From assembly GCF_018449655.1 (NCBI RefSeq), contig NZ_JAAVUX010000004.1, positions 283,591 through 347,590 of the forward strand: a DNA stretch of 64,000 nt, given 5' to 3'. The notes below the pieces were generated by a model that was not told the DNA's origin, did no database searches, and saw nothing but the letters and a program-made list of their open reading frames with translations. The position numbers and the translations under genes were made by a program. The first letter of the stretch is position 1. Each line of letters starts with the position of its first letter. This document shows, one piece after another, positions 21,709-31,131 of the stretch. The stretch comes from Pseudomonas sp. dw_358 (lineage in GTDB: Bacteria > Pseudomonadota > Gammaproteobacteria > Pseudomonadales > Pseudomonadaceae).

Positions 21709-21797
21709 AGGTGCAGTGGAGCGTTCCTTGACAGCTTTTGCAGTCCTCGGCCCAAACCCGATAAACTTCCCCTCGTTCATCCAGTCAGGTTTTTGCC

Positions 21798-22628
21798 ATG
21801 CACCCCGCAGCCGAACATTCGCCGTTGGGCAAATCCAGCGAATACATCGCTACCTATACGCCTTCCTTGCTGTTTCCCATTCCGCGCGCCACCAAATGGG
21901 CCGAGTTGGGGCTGACTGCCGAGACCCTGCCTTATAAAGGCGTGGATTTCTGGAATTGCTTCGAGCTGTCCTGGCTGCTGCCTTCCGGCAAGCCTGTGGT
22001 GGCCATCGGTGAATTCAGCATCCCTGCAGATTCGCCCAACATCATCGAGTCGAAGTCCTTCAAGCTCTATCTCAACTCGCTGAACCAGACGGCGTTCACC
22101 AGTACGTCCGAGCTGTCAGCATGCCTGGAGCGTGATCTGAGTGCGGCTGCTGGCAAGTCCGTGGGCGTACGCGTGCGCGGTCTGGCTGAAGTACAGGCCG
22201 AAGGCGTCGTGGCCATGCCCGGGACTTGTATCGATGACCTGGACATCACGGTCAGCAGCTACGAGCATCCGCAGCCGGAACTTTTGCGCTGCGACGCAGA
22301 TCGCGTGGTGGAAGAGCATGTGTACAGCCATCTGCTCAAATCCAACTGCCCGGTGACCAGCCAGCCCGACTGGGGCAGCGTCGGTGTCCACTACCGGGGT
22401 GCTGCGCTCGACCACGCCAGCCTGTTGGCCTACTTGGTGAGCTTTCGTCAGCATTCGGATTTTCATGAACAGTGCGTGGAGCGGATCTTCATGGACCTGC
22501 AGCGCCTGCTCAAGCCGCAGACGCTGACCGTATTTGCGCGCTATGTGCGACGCGGTGGGTTGGACATCAACCCTTATCGCAGTACCGAAGCGGTGAATCC
22601 CGACAACGCGCGACTGGTCCGGCAGTAA
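21798..22628 (+). CDS. queF: NADPH-dependent 7-cyano-7-deazaguanine reductase QueF
   Basis: Reduces preQ0 to preQ1 in queuosine biosynthesis for tRNA. The 276-residue product is the long, two-half (type II) form. It has the NADPH motif [15 protein letters not shown] near residue 77 in the N-terminal half. The catalytic Cys in [15 protein letters not shown] and the substrate residues [12 protein letters not shown] are in the C-terminal half. ATG at 21798 follows TCAGG weakly. The gene ends three bases before the convergent DUF4404 gene, with no terminator between. Confidence 0.96.
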   Translation: MHPAAEHSPLGKSSEYIATYTPSLLFPIPRATKWAELGLTAETLPYKGVDFWNCFELSWLLPSGKPVVAIGEFSIPADSPNIIESKSFKLYLNSLNQTAFTSTSELSACLERDLSAAAGKSVGVRVRGLAEVQAEGVVAMPGTCIDDLDITVSSYEHPQPELLRCDADRVVEEHVYSHLLKSNCPVTSQPDWGSVGVHYRGAALDHASLLAYLVSFRQHSDFHEQCVERIFMDLQRLLKPQTLTVFARYVRRGGLDINPYRSTEAVNPDNARLVRQ

Positions 22629-22631
22629 TGC

Positions 22632-22895
22632 CTAGACGCCAATGCTGCCGAGGGTCTGCATGATGTTGCGCAGGCTCATGGCCAGGCTCGGGTGACTGAC
22701 CTCGAAGCGCTCGACCGCCAGGTTGATCCCGGTGCTGATGTCGTTCTCGCCGACGGCAGACTCCAGTTCGATTCGGGCTTGGATCTGTGCCATCAGTTCG
22801 TGCAGCTCCACGCGTTCCTGATCAGACAGCGGTGGATTTTGTTCCAGTTGTTCGCGCAGTTCGATCAGTTGTTGTTGCAGTTCGGCGGCAGCCAT
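22632..22895 (-). CDS. DUF4404 family protein
   Basis: An 87-residue, highly charged and mostly helical protein: a glutamine- and leucine-rich coiled-coil start (LQQQLIELREQLEQNPPLS), a second helix (ERVELHELMAQIQARIELE), and an end containing NLAVERFEVSHPSLAMSLRNIMQTLGSIG that is typical of DUF4404. The ATG at 22895 has AAAGGA upstream. A longer frame to 23090 is rejected because it lacks conservation and a ribosome site. Function is unknown. Confidence 0.85.
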   Translation of the reverse strand: MAAAELQQQLIELREQLEQNPPLSDQERVELHELMAQIQARIELESAVGENDISTGINLAVERFEVSHPSLAMSLRNIMQTLGSIGV

Positions 22896-23001
22896 GACGA
22901 TTTTCCTTTCGATAATGATCACTGCATCGGACCACAGGCCCAGGGTAAAGGTCCCAGGCAAGCCTAGTGCCTGAGTGAGTTCGGCGTCTGGCAAAGTTGT
23001 A

Positions 23002-23571
23002 TCAGGGCTTTTCGCCCTTGGCGCGACGCGAGCCGATGTCTTCCAGGCAGCTGTCCAGTTCTTCAAGGTGATCGATGACCGAGTGGACACCCAGCTTGAA
23101 CAGCTCCAGGGTCACTTTGCCGCGCTTGAGGTCGCGCGCATGGGGCGTCAGCGCCAGCCACTCGACATTCGCCAGGCCTGCACGAGCTCCGCAGGAGGCC
23201 AGGCCCACGGTCCACAGCCCGGCTGCCAGGGCGGCCTGCAGCAAGCGCGGCTCGCCGCTGACCAGCAGACAGCCGTCAAGCCGCGTGGCGCCCAGGGTGA
23301 TCAGCGCTCGCCAGCAACTGGCGGGAGAGGGCCAGGGGGCCTCCCCCGGGAGGCGATTGCACCCCGTGACCCAGTCAGGCAACGCGGCGCTGCGCCGCCG
23401 GGCCGTCTCACTCTCAAGTTCATCGATCCAGGCACATGGCACCTTTTCTCCATGGAGACGCTCCAATAGCTGGGCAGCGCCAGGCATCAGGCGATCGGCA
23501 TCGTCCACAAGGCAGTCACCAAGGCCCAGTAGAATGGCGGTCAATGGGGGAAAAGCAGCGGTTTCAGGCAT
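23002..23571 (-). CDS. HAD-like hydrolase with degenerate active site
   Basis: A 189-residue protein with the HAD fold plan: an N-terminal strand and loop TAILLGLGDCLVDDAD, a cap-less helical stretch, GCLLVSGEPRLLQAALAAGLWTVGLAS resembling motif III/IV, and a C-terminal strand and helices. In catalytic HAD enzymes the first loop reads DxDGT/D; here both Asp positions are Gly (GLGDC), so phosphatase chemistry is doubtful. ATG at 23571 has AGGGA nine bases upstream. It diverges from mlaA across 200 bases. Confidence 0.72.
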   Translation of the reverse strand: MPETAAFPPLTAILLGLGDCLVDDADRLMPGAAQLLERLHGEKVPCAWIDELESETARRRSAALPDWVTGCNRLPGEAPWPSPASCWRALITLGATRLDGCLLVSGEPRLLQAALAAGLWTVGLASCGARAGLANVEWLALTPHARDLKRGKVTLELFKLGVHSVIDHLEELDSCLEDIGSRRAKGEKP

Positions 23572-23773
23572 ATCGACATTCCCTGGATGACCGCTGAGCA
23601 TAAGTCCCTGCCGTGACAGCTTTGTGACGGTTAGACGACACTGCAACAGAAAATGTCCAGCAGGCAAATACTTAGCTGCCTAAACACTTTGCATCGCTTT
23701 ATACTGAGGCACTTTATCAGGGCATCGCCCTGGCGCGGGCAGGCTGCCCGTCAACCTTTCTGGGAGTATGTTT

Positions 23774-24475
23774 ATGCACGTGTTCGGATCAGGTTCGCTC
23801 TATCGACTGGCTCGGGCCTGTCTGTTTGCTAGTGCGGTGCTATTGCCCATGGCTGCCCACGCGGCCGACAGCGACCCGTGGGAAGGCGCCAACCGGGCGA
23901 TCTTCCGCTTCAACGATACGCTGGACACCTACACCCTCAAGCCTATCGCCAAGGGCTACCAGTGGATCACGCCGCAGTTCGCCCAGGATGGCATCCACAA
24001 CTTCTTCCAGAACATCGGGGATGTCGGCAACCTGGTCAACGACGCCTTGCAGGCCAAGCCTCGTGCGGCGGGTATCGATACTGCCCGGCTGATCTTCAAC
24101 ACCACCTTCGGTGTGCTGGGCTTCATCGACGTAGGTACCCGTATGGGCTTGCAGCGCAACAATGTCGACTTCGGTGTGACCCTGGGTCACTGGGGCGTGC
24201 CAAGCGGTCCTTACGTCGTGTTGCCGTTCTTCGGCCCCAGCACCGTGCGTGACGCCATCGGCAAGGTGCCTGACGCTTATACCCAACCCTACCCCTACAT
24301 GGACAACATTCCGGCCCGTAACTGGATGCTGGGCGTGAACCTGATCGACACTCGTGCCAGCCTGTTCGCGGCCGAGAAGATGGTCACCGGCGACCGCTAC
24401 TCGTTCATCCGCAATGCATTCCTGCAGAACCGCGAGTACAAGGTCAAGGACGGTCACGTCGTCGACGATTTCTGA
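23774..24475 (+). CDS. mlaA: MlaA/VacJ family outer-membrane lipid-asymmetry protein
   Basis: A 233-residue VacJ-family protein that removes misplaced phospholipids from the outer leaflet together with a porin and MlaC. The core motifs DPWEGANRAIFRFNDTLD and FGPSTVRDAIG are present. The signal peptide (LARACLFASAVLLPMAAHA, then ADSDPW) ends in an AxA-type signal peptidase I site. I see no lipobox Cys, unlike E. coli MlaA. ATG at 23774 is eight bases from GGGAG; an ATG at 23768 is too close to it. A strong terminator follows. Confidence 0.92.
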   Translation: MHVFGSGSLYRLARACLFASAVLLPMAAHAADSDPWEGANRAIFRFNDTLDTYTLKPIAKGYQWITPQFAQDGIHNFFQNIGDVGNLVNDALQAKPRAAGIDTARLIFNTTFGVLGFIDVGTRMGLQRNNVDFGVTLGHWGVPSGPYVVLPFFGPSTVRDAIGKVPDAYTQPYPYMDNIPARNWMLGVNLIDTRASLFAAEKMVTGDRYSFIRNAFLQNREYKVKDGHVVDDF

Positions 24476-24494
24476 TCGACGTTCGTTGTGACAC

Positions 24495-24525
24495 AAAAAA
24501 AGGCGACCTTATCGGTCGCCTTTTT
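24495..24525. terminator. Intrinsic terminator after mlaA
   Basis: AAAAAGGCGACC / GGTCGCCTTTTT form a near-perfect 12-bp stem with a 5-base loop and a T5 tail. The A-rich left arm lets it also act for the convergent PilZ gene. Confidence 0.92.
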
Positions 24526-24541
24526 CAGTTGGCCGGGGTCT

Positions 24542-24835
24542 TCAGTTCACGTTGACCAGGCCGAGCAATTGGCCGCCGGTATCGCTGGTCTTGGTCCAAA
24601 TGACTCTGGCCTTGGCCTTCAGGCCGTCCAGGTTCGGGTTGTGAGAGGGCACGTATACATCGACGATATCCCCCGTCGAGAGGGTGGTGGGCGCGTCCAG
24701 TTGGAAGCCGGTGCTGGAAAGATCACGGCAGGTCGCTTGGACAGGCTTGCCTTCTACCGTCAGCGTGACTTTGGCATCGACGGTCATGCGAATGAAATCG
24801 CGTTTTTCGTCGTAATTGTGATCGGTAAGGCTCAT
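24542..24835 (-). CDS. PilZ domain protein (single domain)
   Basis: A 97-residue stand-alone PilZ protein. It has both cyclic-di-GMP signatures: RDFIR (RxxxR, residues 12-16) and DLSSTG (D/NxSxxG), followed by barrel strands ending in QLLGLVNVN. It should bind cyclic di-GMP and act on an unidentified partner. ATG at 24835. It lies between mlaA (convergent) and rssB (divergent), with no partner gene beside it. Confidence 0.9.
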   Translation of the reverse strand: MSLTDHNYDEKRDFIRMTVDAKVTLTVEGKPVQATCRDLSSTGFQLDAPTTLSTGDIVDVYVPSHNPNLDGLKAKARVIWTKTSDTGGQLLGLVNVN

Positions 24836-25036
24836 GGGTTACGTCCTGTGTTTTGGTCTCGGTACAAGGTGTTTTTATAACTCCCGGTGATTTGTCGTGT
24901 AAAGACGTAAAGCGACCATCGGCCGATGCTTGAAACGCCAGGCGGATGGGAGTACCGTCTGCGCCTTATAGGGCACCTCCGATATTTCGCGTGCAGGGCT
25001 TTTTGCCCCCCATGCCAAGTGGAAGAGAGGCTAGAA

Positions 25037-26296
25037 GTGAATCCAGTAAGTGCTCCTGGGCAACACCAGGCCGCCTACGCCACCCAATTTCTGGCGCCGT
25101 TTGCCCACATGCAGAAACCCAGTGCCACGCTGCTGATAATCGATGACGACGATGTAGTGCGCGCGAGTCTCGCGGCCTACCTGGAAGACAGCGGTTTCAC
25201 CGTCCTGCAGGCCAACAACGGCTTGAAGGGGCTGGAGGTATTCGAGCAGCAACAGCCGGACCTCGTGATATGCGACCTGCGCATGCCCCAAGTAGGCGGC
25301 CTGGAGCTGATTCGCCAGGTCACCGAGCGTTCACCGCAGACCCCCGTGATCGTTTTGTCCGGCGCCGGCGTCATGAACGACGCGGTCGAGGCGTTGCGCC
25401 TCGGTGCCTCGGACTACCTGATCAAGCCGCTGGAAGACCTCGCGGTGCTGGAGCACTCTGTGCACCGCGCGCTGGATCGCTCTCACCTGATGGTGGAAAA
25501 CCAGCGCTATCGACAGAAGCTGGAAACCGCCAACCGCGAGCTCGAGGCCAGCCTGCACCTGTTGCAGGAAGACCAGACCGCCGGTCGGCAAGTGCAGATG
25601 AACATGCTGCCCGAAAGCCCTTGGAGCACTGCCGGGCTGAACTTCGAGCACCAGATCATCCCGTCGTTGTACCTCTCGGGAGATTTCGTTGACTATTTCC
25701 GTGTCGACGAGCATCGGGTGGCGTTCTACTTGGCCGACGTCTCGGGCCATGGCGCCTCGTCGGCATTCGTGACCGTTCTGCTGAAATTCATGACCACACG
25801 TCTGATGTTCGAGTCCCGACGTGGTGGCAGCATGCCACAATTCAAACCCTCGGACGTGCTGGGGCACATCAACCGCGGGTTGATCAACACGAAGCTGGGC
25901 AAGCATGTCACCATGGTCGGCGGCGTAATTGACGAAACAACCGGTAAATTGACCTACAGCATTGGCGGTCACCTGCCGTTACCTGTGTTGTACACACCGA
26001 ACAAAGGTGTGAGTTATCTGCAAGGGCGCGGTCTGCCAGTGGGGTTGTTCAACGAAGCGACCTATACTGACCTTGTGATCGACCTGCCCGAAGCTTTCAG
26101 CCTGACGTTGTTTTCCGATGGCATCCTGGACCTTCTCCCAGGTGAGACACTGAAAGACAAAGAAGCAGCATTGCCTGTGATAGTCGATGCCGCCGGTGGC
26201 AGCCTGGACGGTCTGCGCCGCAAGTTTGGATTGGCCACGCTAGGGGAGATGCCGGATGATATCGCCCTCATGGTGTTGAGCAGGAACCTTGAATGA
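25037..26296 (+). CDS. rssB: RssB-type response regulator with PP2C-like phosphatase domain
   Basis: A 419-residue two-module protein. A CheY-like receiver (LLIIDDDDVV acidic pocket, phospho-acceptor Asp in VICDLRMP, Lys in DYLIKPLED) is joined by a coiled linker (residues 150-190) to a SpoIIE/PP2C-type domain with ADVSGHGASSAF and SDGILDLLP. In Pseudomonas this is the RssB homologue that governs RpoS turnover with the anti-sigma antagonist next door. GTG at 25037 has GAGAGG seven bases upstream. The alternative ATG at 25109 (MQKPSATLLII) matches many annotations but has no ribosome site. It overlaps the next gene by four bases. Confidence 0.9.
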   Translation: MNPVSAPGQHQAAYATQFLAPFAHMQKPSATLLIIDDDDVVRASLAAYLEDSGFTVLQANNGLKGLEVFEQQQPDLVICDLRMPQVGGLELIRQVTERSPQTPVIVLSGAGVMNDAVEALRLGASDYLIKPLEDLAVLEHSVHRALDRSHLMVENQRYRQKLETANRELEASLHLLQEDQTAGRQVQMNMLPESPWSTAGLNFEHQIIPSLYLSGDFVDYFRVDEHRVAFYLADVSGHGASSAFVTVLLKFMTTRLMFESRRGGSMPQFKPSDVLGHINRGLINTKLGKHVTMVGGVIDETTGKLTYSIGGHLPLPVLYTPNKGVSYLQGRGLPVGLFNEATYTDLVIDLPEAFSLTLFSDGILDLLPGETLKDKEAALPVIVDAAGGSLDGLRRKFGLATLGEMPDDIALMVLSRNLE

Positions 26297-26775
26297 GTAC
26301 TGGTAGAATCCAGTTCGCCGAACAAAGCGGGACGTTCGTCCTGAAATTTGTCGGCGAAGTTCGCCTGACCTTGTGTTCGGCGTTGGATGCAACGATTGAA
26401 AAGATCTTCACTGCCCTGAATTTTTCGGCAATCGTCATCGACTTGACCGAAACTCGCAGCATCGACAGCACCACGCTGGGCCTCCTGGCCAAGCTGTCGA
26501 TTCTGTCCCGGCAGAAAGTGGGTCTGTTACCGACGGTCGTGACGACTCACGAGGACATCACGCGCCTGTTGTCTTCCATGGGCTTCGACCAGGTATTCAA
26601 CATCGTTGATCGTCCCATCCCTTGCACTGAGTGCCTCACCGATCTGCCGTCCCAGGACCAGAACGAAGACATCGTCAAAGCCAAAGTGCTGGAAGCCCAC
26701 AAGATCCTCATGGGCCTCAACGATTCCAATCGTGACGCGTTCCACGACCTGGTCAACGCCCTCGAGCGCAGCTGA
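26293..26775 (+). CDS. rssC: STAS-domain anti-sigma-factor antagonist (RssC)
   Basis: A 160-residue protein. Residues 1-105 are a STAS domain with the phosphorylatable Ser in ETRSIDSTTLGLLAK. A ~50-residue helical extension follows (EDIVKAKVLEAHKILMGL...). It is the expected substrate of the neighbouring PP2C-type RssB and is the partner that modulates RpoS stability in Pseudomonas. The ATGA overlap with rssB means coupled translation. A strong bidirectional terminator follows. Confidence 0.88.
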   Translation: MSTGRIQFAEQSGTFVLKFVGEVRLTLCSALDATIEKIFTALNFSAIVIDLTETRSIDSTTLGLLAKLSILSRQKVGLLPTVVTTHEDITRLLSSMGFDQVFNIVDRPIPCTECLTDLPSQDQNEDIVKAKVLEAHKILMGLNDSNRDAFHDLVNALERS

Positions 26776-26799
26776 TCTGCATTCGGGCCTGACGGGCAT

Positions 26800-26835
26800 A
26801 AAAAAGGGCGGCTCCCGAAGGAGCCGCCCTTTTTC
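26800..26835. terminator. Bidirectional intrinsic terminator
   Basis: AAAAAGGGCGGCTCC / GGAGCCGCCCTTTTT, a perfect 15-position stem with loop CGAA, lies between rssC (+) and the convergent tal (-). Confidence 0.95.
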
Positions 26836-26847
26836 GTTGCCATAAGC

Positions 26848-27777
26848 TTACTTGACCTTGGCGGCCAGCAACGCTTCCAGCTTTTCCTGGTCCCGCGCGA
26901 ACTGGCGGATGCCCTCGGCCAGTTTCTCGGTGGCCATGGCGTCTTCGTTGGAGGCCCAGCGGAACTGCGCTTCGTTCAGCGTCTGACGCGGCTCGCCTGG
27001 GTTACCCGGCTTGAGTTTCTGCGCCAAGGTGCCTTCGTCGTCGGACAACTTTTGCAGCAGATCCGGGCTGATGGTCAGGCGGTCGCAACCGGCCAACTGT
27101 TCGATCTGGTTCAGGTTGCGAAAGCTCGCGCCCATGACCACGGTCTTGTAGTCATTGGCCTTGTAGTAGTTGTAGATGCGCGTCACCGACTGCACGCCCG
27201 GATCTTCCGCGCCGGTGTAATCCTGGCCGGTGGACTTCTTGTACCAGTCGTAGATACGGCCCACGAACGGCGAAATCAGGAACACGCCGGCATCGGCGCA
27301 GGCTTGGGCCTGGGCGAAGGAGAACAGCAGGGTCAGGTTGCATTGGATGCCTTCCTTCTCCAACTTCTCGGCCGCGCGAATACCTTCCCAGGTCGAAGCC
27401 AGCTTGATCAACACGCGGTCACGGCTGATGCCGGCCTTGTCATACAGATCGATCAACTGATGAGCCTTGCCCAGCAGCGCCTTCTCGTCGAACGACAACC
27501 GTGCATCCACCTCGGTGGAAATACGCCCCGGAATCACCTTGAGAATACCGCCGCCCACGGCCACCGCGAAACGGTCGCACGCCAGGCCCAGATCGCCTTT
27601 TACATCGGTGATCGCATCATCCAGATGCGGGGCATAGCTGGCGATGGAAGCGGCCTTGAGCAGCAGGGAAGGATTGGTGGTCGCGTCGACCGGCTTGAGC
27701 TTGGTGATCGCTTCGAGGTCGCCGGTGTCGGCCACCACGGTGGTGATTTTCTTGAGTTGTTCCAGCTTCGAAGTCAT
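26848..27777 (-). CDS. tal: Transaldolase
   Basis: A 309-residue class I transaldolase of the pentose phosphate pathway that moves a dihydroxyacetone unit from sedoheptulose 7-phosphate to glyceraldehyde 3-phosphate. The family motif [12 protein letters not shown] is at about residue 35 and the Schiff-base Lys is in [16 protein letters not shown]. Downstream motifs [15 protein letters not shown] and ISPFVGRI are intact. ATG at 27777 ([10 protein letters not shown]) matches E. coli TalB; the 11 extra residues upstream do not. Confidence 0.97.
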   Translation of the reverse strand: MTSKLEQLKKITTVVADTGDLEAITKLKPVDATTNPSLLLKAASIASYAPHLDDAITDVKGDLGLACDRFAVAVGGGILKVIPGRISTEVDARLSFDEKALLGKAHQLIDLYDKAGISRDRVLIKLASTWEGIRAAEKLEKEGIQCNLTLLFSFAQAQACADAGVFLISPFVGRIYDWYKKSTGQDYTGAEDPGVQSVTRIYNYYKANDYKTVVMGASFRNLNQIEQLAGCDRLTISPDLLQKLSDDEGTLAQKLKPGNPGEPRQTLNEAQFRWASNEDAMATEKLAEGIRQFARDQEKLEALLAAKVK

Positions 27778-27921
27778 GAGCGTGCTCTGTCCTGTGCGGA
27801 TGGATGACATTACTCCAGCAGTGGGCGTCGCTCAAGTGAACTGAGACATCGCGCACATTGCTGGAGAGAATTAAAGACGGACTCTCTATCTGAGTGGCCA
27901 ATGGGCCCCAGGTTCCCGCCC

Positions 27922-28928
<1,007 letters not shown>

Positions 28929-28935
<7 letters not shown>

Positions 28936-29031
28936 TTTACTCTACGCGTTTTAGGCCGTTTTCAGGCGTTTCAGGCCGTTTTTCGAGGGCTACTGGTACA
29001 ATGTACCAGTCGATAATTGAATTGTACCAGT
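28929..29031. repeat. Repeat array at the dusA-integrase junction
   Basis: The motif TGTACCAGT occurs at 29002-29010 and 29023-29031, exactly 21 bases apart. A mirrored copy ACTGGTACA at 28992-29000 makes a perfect 19-bp inverted repeat with the first. A partial copy TGTACCA is at 28929-28935, across the dusA start. Between them lies AGGCCGTTT-TC-AGGCGTTTC-AGGCCGTTT (about 28953-28983). These look like integrase or excisionase binding sites, or an integrase operator. Confidence 0.7.
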
Positions 29032-29036
29032 TGACC

Positions 29037-29770
29037 ATGGCCACGATCAGAGCACGCAAACGTACCGATGGCAGCATCAGCTACACCGCCCAGATACGTC
29101 TGATCCGTGATGGCCAGCAAGTCTACCAAGAGAGCCAGACCTTCGCCCGCAAACAGGCTGCCCAGGCTTGGACCAAGAAGCGCGAAACCGAACTGAACCA
29201 GCCGGGTGCCATTGAGCGCGCCCACCGCAAGGTCAACACCGTCAAGGATATGATTGATCGCTACCTGGTCGAGCTCGAAAGGGCGCGTCCCTTGGGCAAA
29301 ACCAAGCGCGGCACGCTACTGATGATCAGCCAGACCTACCTGGGCAAACTCCTCGATCACGAAATCAACAGCCAGCACCTGGTCGAATTTGCCCTCTGGC
29401 GCATGAGCCCTGCAGGCGGCACCGTCAAACCCCAGACAGCCGGTAACGACCTGGCCCACCTCGGCGCGGTTCTCTCCATCGCCAAGCCCGCCTGGGGCTA
29501 CGAGGTCGACCCCCACGCCATGGCCGACGAACTCGACAAGCTGCTCAGTCACTTCCAGAGCATCCAGGCCTACCGCCCCACCTCGCTCAACATGCTCGAG
29601 GTCGCCGCCTTCGCCATCTTCTCCACCCGCCGGCAGGAAGCAATCACCCGCATCCGCTGGGCCGACCTCGACGAAGCCAACAGCCGCATCCTGGTGCGCG
29701 ACATGAAAAACCCGGGCCAAAATTGGCAACGACGTCCGGTGCCACTTGCCAGCCGAGGCGTTGGCCTTCT
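29037..29770 (+). pseudogene. Tyrosine integrase, truncated and frameshifted
   Basis: The frame from ATG 29037 encodes an integrase N-terminal arm-binding domain (residues 1-60), a core-binding SAM-like domain (60-165) and the start of the catalytic domain, with the first active-site Arg in FSTRRQEAITRIRWADLD. Near 29718 the frame breaks: after RDMKNPG the sequence continues in another frame as KIGNDVRCHLPAEALA, the expected integrase continuation, then homology stops near 29770. The HxxR, His/Trp and Tyr catalytic elements are missing, so it is inactive. Its position next to dusA fits the dusA-specific integrase family. Confidence 0.88.
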
Positions 29771-29774
29771 ACCT

Positions 29775-30177
29775 TGCCGGTGATGAGTGGGTTGCCGGTT
29801 TGGGTGTAGTCGCCCTGGTGGCGGATCGGGCCGGTGATGTTGATCCCGCCGTCGCTGACCAGGTCCGTGGTGCCTCCGGCAGTGAGGACCGCGCGCAGGT
29901 GGTGGACCTCACTGTCGTACTCGATGACCACAGGCCCGTGAGGACGACGCCGTGGCTGAGTTGGCCGGAGGGGCTGATGAGCAGGACTTGTTCGCCTTGG
30001 GCGGGCGGGTCCCATTCCTGGTCGGCGCCGGCGCGGGGGGGCTAGCCAGGGGAGCCAGGTAGTGGTTAGGGCGCCGGTTTTGACTTGCACGCGCGGGGGC
30101 TTCATCTAGACGGCGGCGATGGTGCCGTAGCGGATGAGGTTTTCCAGGAGGCGGGTTAGGCTGGAGAGGGTTGTCAT
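29775..30177 (-). pseudogene. Phage baseplate assembly protein V (gpV) remnant
   Basis: Reading the minus strand from ATG 30177 gives TLSSLTRLLENLIRYGTIAAV, then a TAG stop at 30108-30106, then MKPPRVQVKTGALTTTWLPWLA. A one-base insertion in a C-run near 30041 moves the frame to AGADQEWDPPAQGEQVLLISPSGQ...GVVLTGLW. A further shift or deletion near 29945 leads to VVIEYDSEVHHLRAVL...GGINITGPIRHQGDYTQTGN. Order and motifs match P2-like gpV, the tail spike-tip protein. With three lesions and no C-terminus it is dead. Confidence 0.82.
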
Positions 30178-30330
30178 GCGCCGATGATGCAGAGTGCAAG
30201 GGCTGCATGCACGGGTGCAGGGATGTACGCTATGTAGTTACAACGAGACGGTCGAGCTGCCAGCCGGGCGGCAACCGTACAGATGACTACAACCGCAGGT
30301 CTGGGATGTTGTGCCCTGACGACTTGGAGA

Positions 30331-30645
30331 TCACCATTTGGTTCGTGGCCGTTGCCGGGTATGGACAATAGTCAGAACCTGCAAGCGATAGTCACGTACT
30401 CGATAGACGATGATGTAGGGCCAATCAGGAACCGCCCATTCCCGGGTGTCTTTGATTCGACCTTCACGGCCCATGGCCGGAAACTTTACGAGTGTATCGA
30501 CGCTGGCGTAAATGACATCGACCAGGGCGTCAGCCGCCTTTGGGTTGTCGAGCGCGATGTAGGCAGCCTCATCCGTGAGCTTGCGTGTTGCACGACCCAG
30601 CCACTCAACCCGCGTCGGTGCCCCAGCGCTTGGCTCGAAGCGCAG
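30331..30645 (-). CDS. RelE/ParE-family toxin with no standard start codon
   Basis: The minus-strand frame between a TAG and the TGA at 30333-30331 encodes about 104 residues with ParE/RelE features: RVEWLGRATRKLTDEAAYIAL, a central KFPAMGREGRIKDTREW, PYIIVYRVRDYRLQVLTIVHTRQ and a basic end. It overlaps the 3' end of the antitoxin gene by 41 bases, the normal order for such pairs. No ATG, GTG or TTG lies in the frame before the conserved core; the only candidates are CTG codons at 30645 and further in. It may be translated from CTG at a low level through coupling, or it may have lost its start. I mark it as a gene with doubtful expression. Confidence 0.75.
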   Translation of the reverse strand: MRFEPSAGAPTRVEWLGRATRKLTDEAAYIALDNPKAADALVDVIYASVDTLVKFPAMGREGRIKDTREWAVPDWPYIIVYRVRDYRLQVLTIVHTRQRPRTKW

Positions 30646-30847
30646 CTACTTCTTCGTCGGTAGCGAACAGTCCATCGTTCGCTTCTTGCACGGCGCGCTC
30701 GATTTCCTGGGTAACCTCGCGTTCATGGGCGATGTAGTCGCGCAGGACATCTACGGCCAGAAAATCAGGGTTTTGACCACTGTTTCGTGCCAAATCAGCC
30801 AGCGATGTGGACACATCTTCCGGCAAATTGAGGGATTTACCCGTCAT
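30605..30847 (-). CDS. Ribbon-helix-helix type antitoxin
   Basis: An 80-residue protein: an N-terminal ribbon-helix-helix (KSLNLPEDVSTSLADLARNSGQNPDFLAVDVLRDYIAHE) for DNA binding and an acidic C-terminal tail (ERAVQEANDGLFATDEEVAALRAKRW) of the kind that wraps the toxin. ATG at 30847 follows GAGG closely. It is paired with the ParE-like frame, which begins inside its 3' end, and would be expected to autorepress the pair. It sits among phage and integrase debris. Confidence 0.85.
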   Translation of the reverse strand: MTGKSLNLPEDVSTSLADLARNSGQNPDFLAVDVLRDYIAHEREVTQEIERAVQEANDGLFATDEEVAALRAKRWGTDAG

Positions 30848-30891
30848 ATGGACCTCAGGCAAAAGGACTTGTAAAGACGCATATTACACCC

Positions 30892-31032
30892 TCAATCGGT
30901 CAGGTAAGTGAGCAGGCTGTCGCGAATGGTTTCAAGTTCGGCAGTGGTCAGCCCTGGTAATCGGCGTCGCTGGTATGCCACCAGCGGTCCGTGACGGTCC
31001 ACCCGGTCCCGCAGCCCGTACTGGCCGCTGCT
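30892..31032 (-). pseudogene. Unidentified C-terminal gene fragment
   Basis: A minus-strand frame ending at TGA 30894-30892 reads QYGLRDRVDRHGPLVAYQ then RLPGLTTAELETIRDSLL and ends TYLTD. The composition is protein-like and the end looks natural, but no start or upstream homology is evident because the frame runs into the ureohydrolase scrap. The family is not recognised. Confidence 0.3.
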
Positions 31033-31131
31033 GACTCCGGCGCAACGTCTGCGCAATGGACCTCAACATCCGCCGCCGCTCCGGCCCCGTCGGCCGCTGC
31101 AGCAGATGTCCGGCCCAATCCTCCAGCGCCG

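Noticed and set aside
20335..21780. 481-codon frame opposite lolE
   Set aside because: Composition is His/Gln/Asp-rich shadow, and it lies wholly over lolE with all LolE motifs on the other strand.
21652..21797. preQ1 riboswitch before queF
   Set aside because: No compact pseudoknot pattern with an A-rich tail near the ribosome site is recognisable; only an isolated hairpin far upstream.
29746..30045. Plus-strand ORF after the integrase
   Set aside because: Its first residues are the frameshifted continuation of the integrase, and the rest is antisense to the gpV remnant.
30283..30663. Plus-strand 126-codon ORF
   Set aside because: It is the antisense of the ParE-like toxin frame, which has far better family features.
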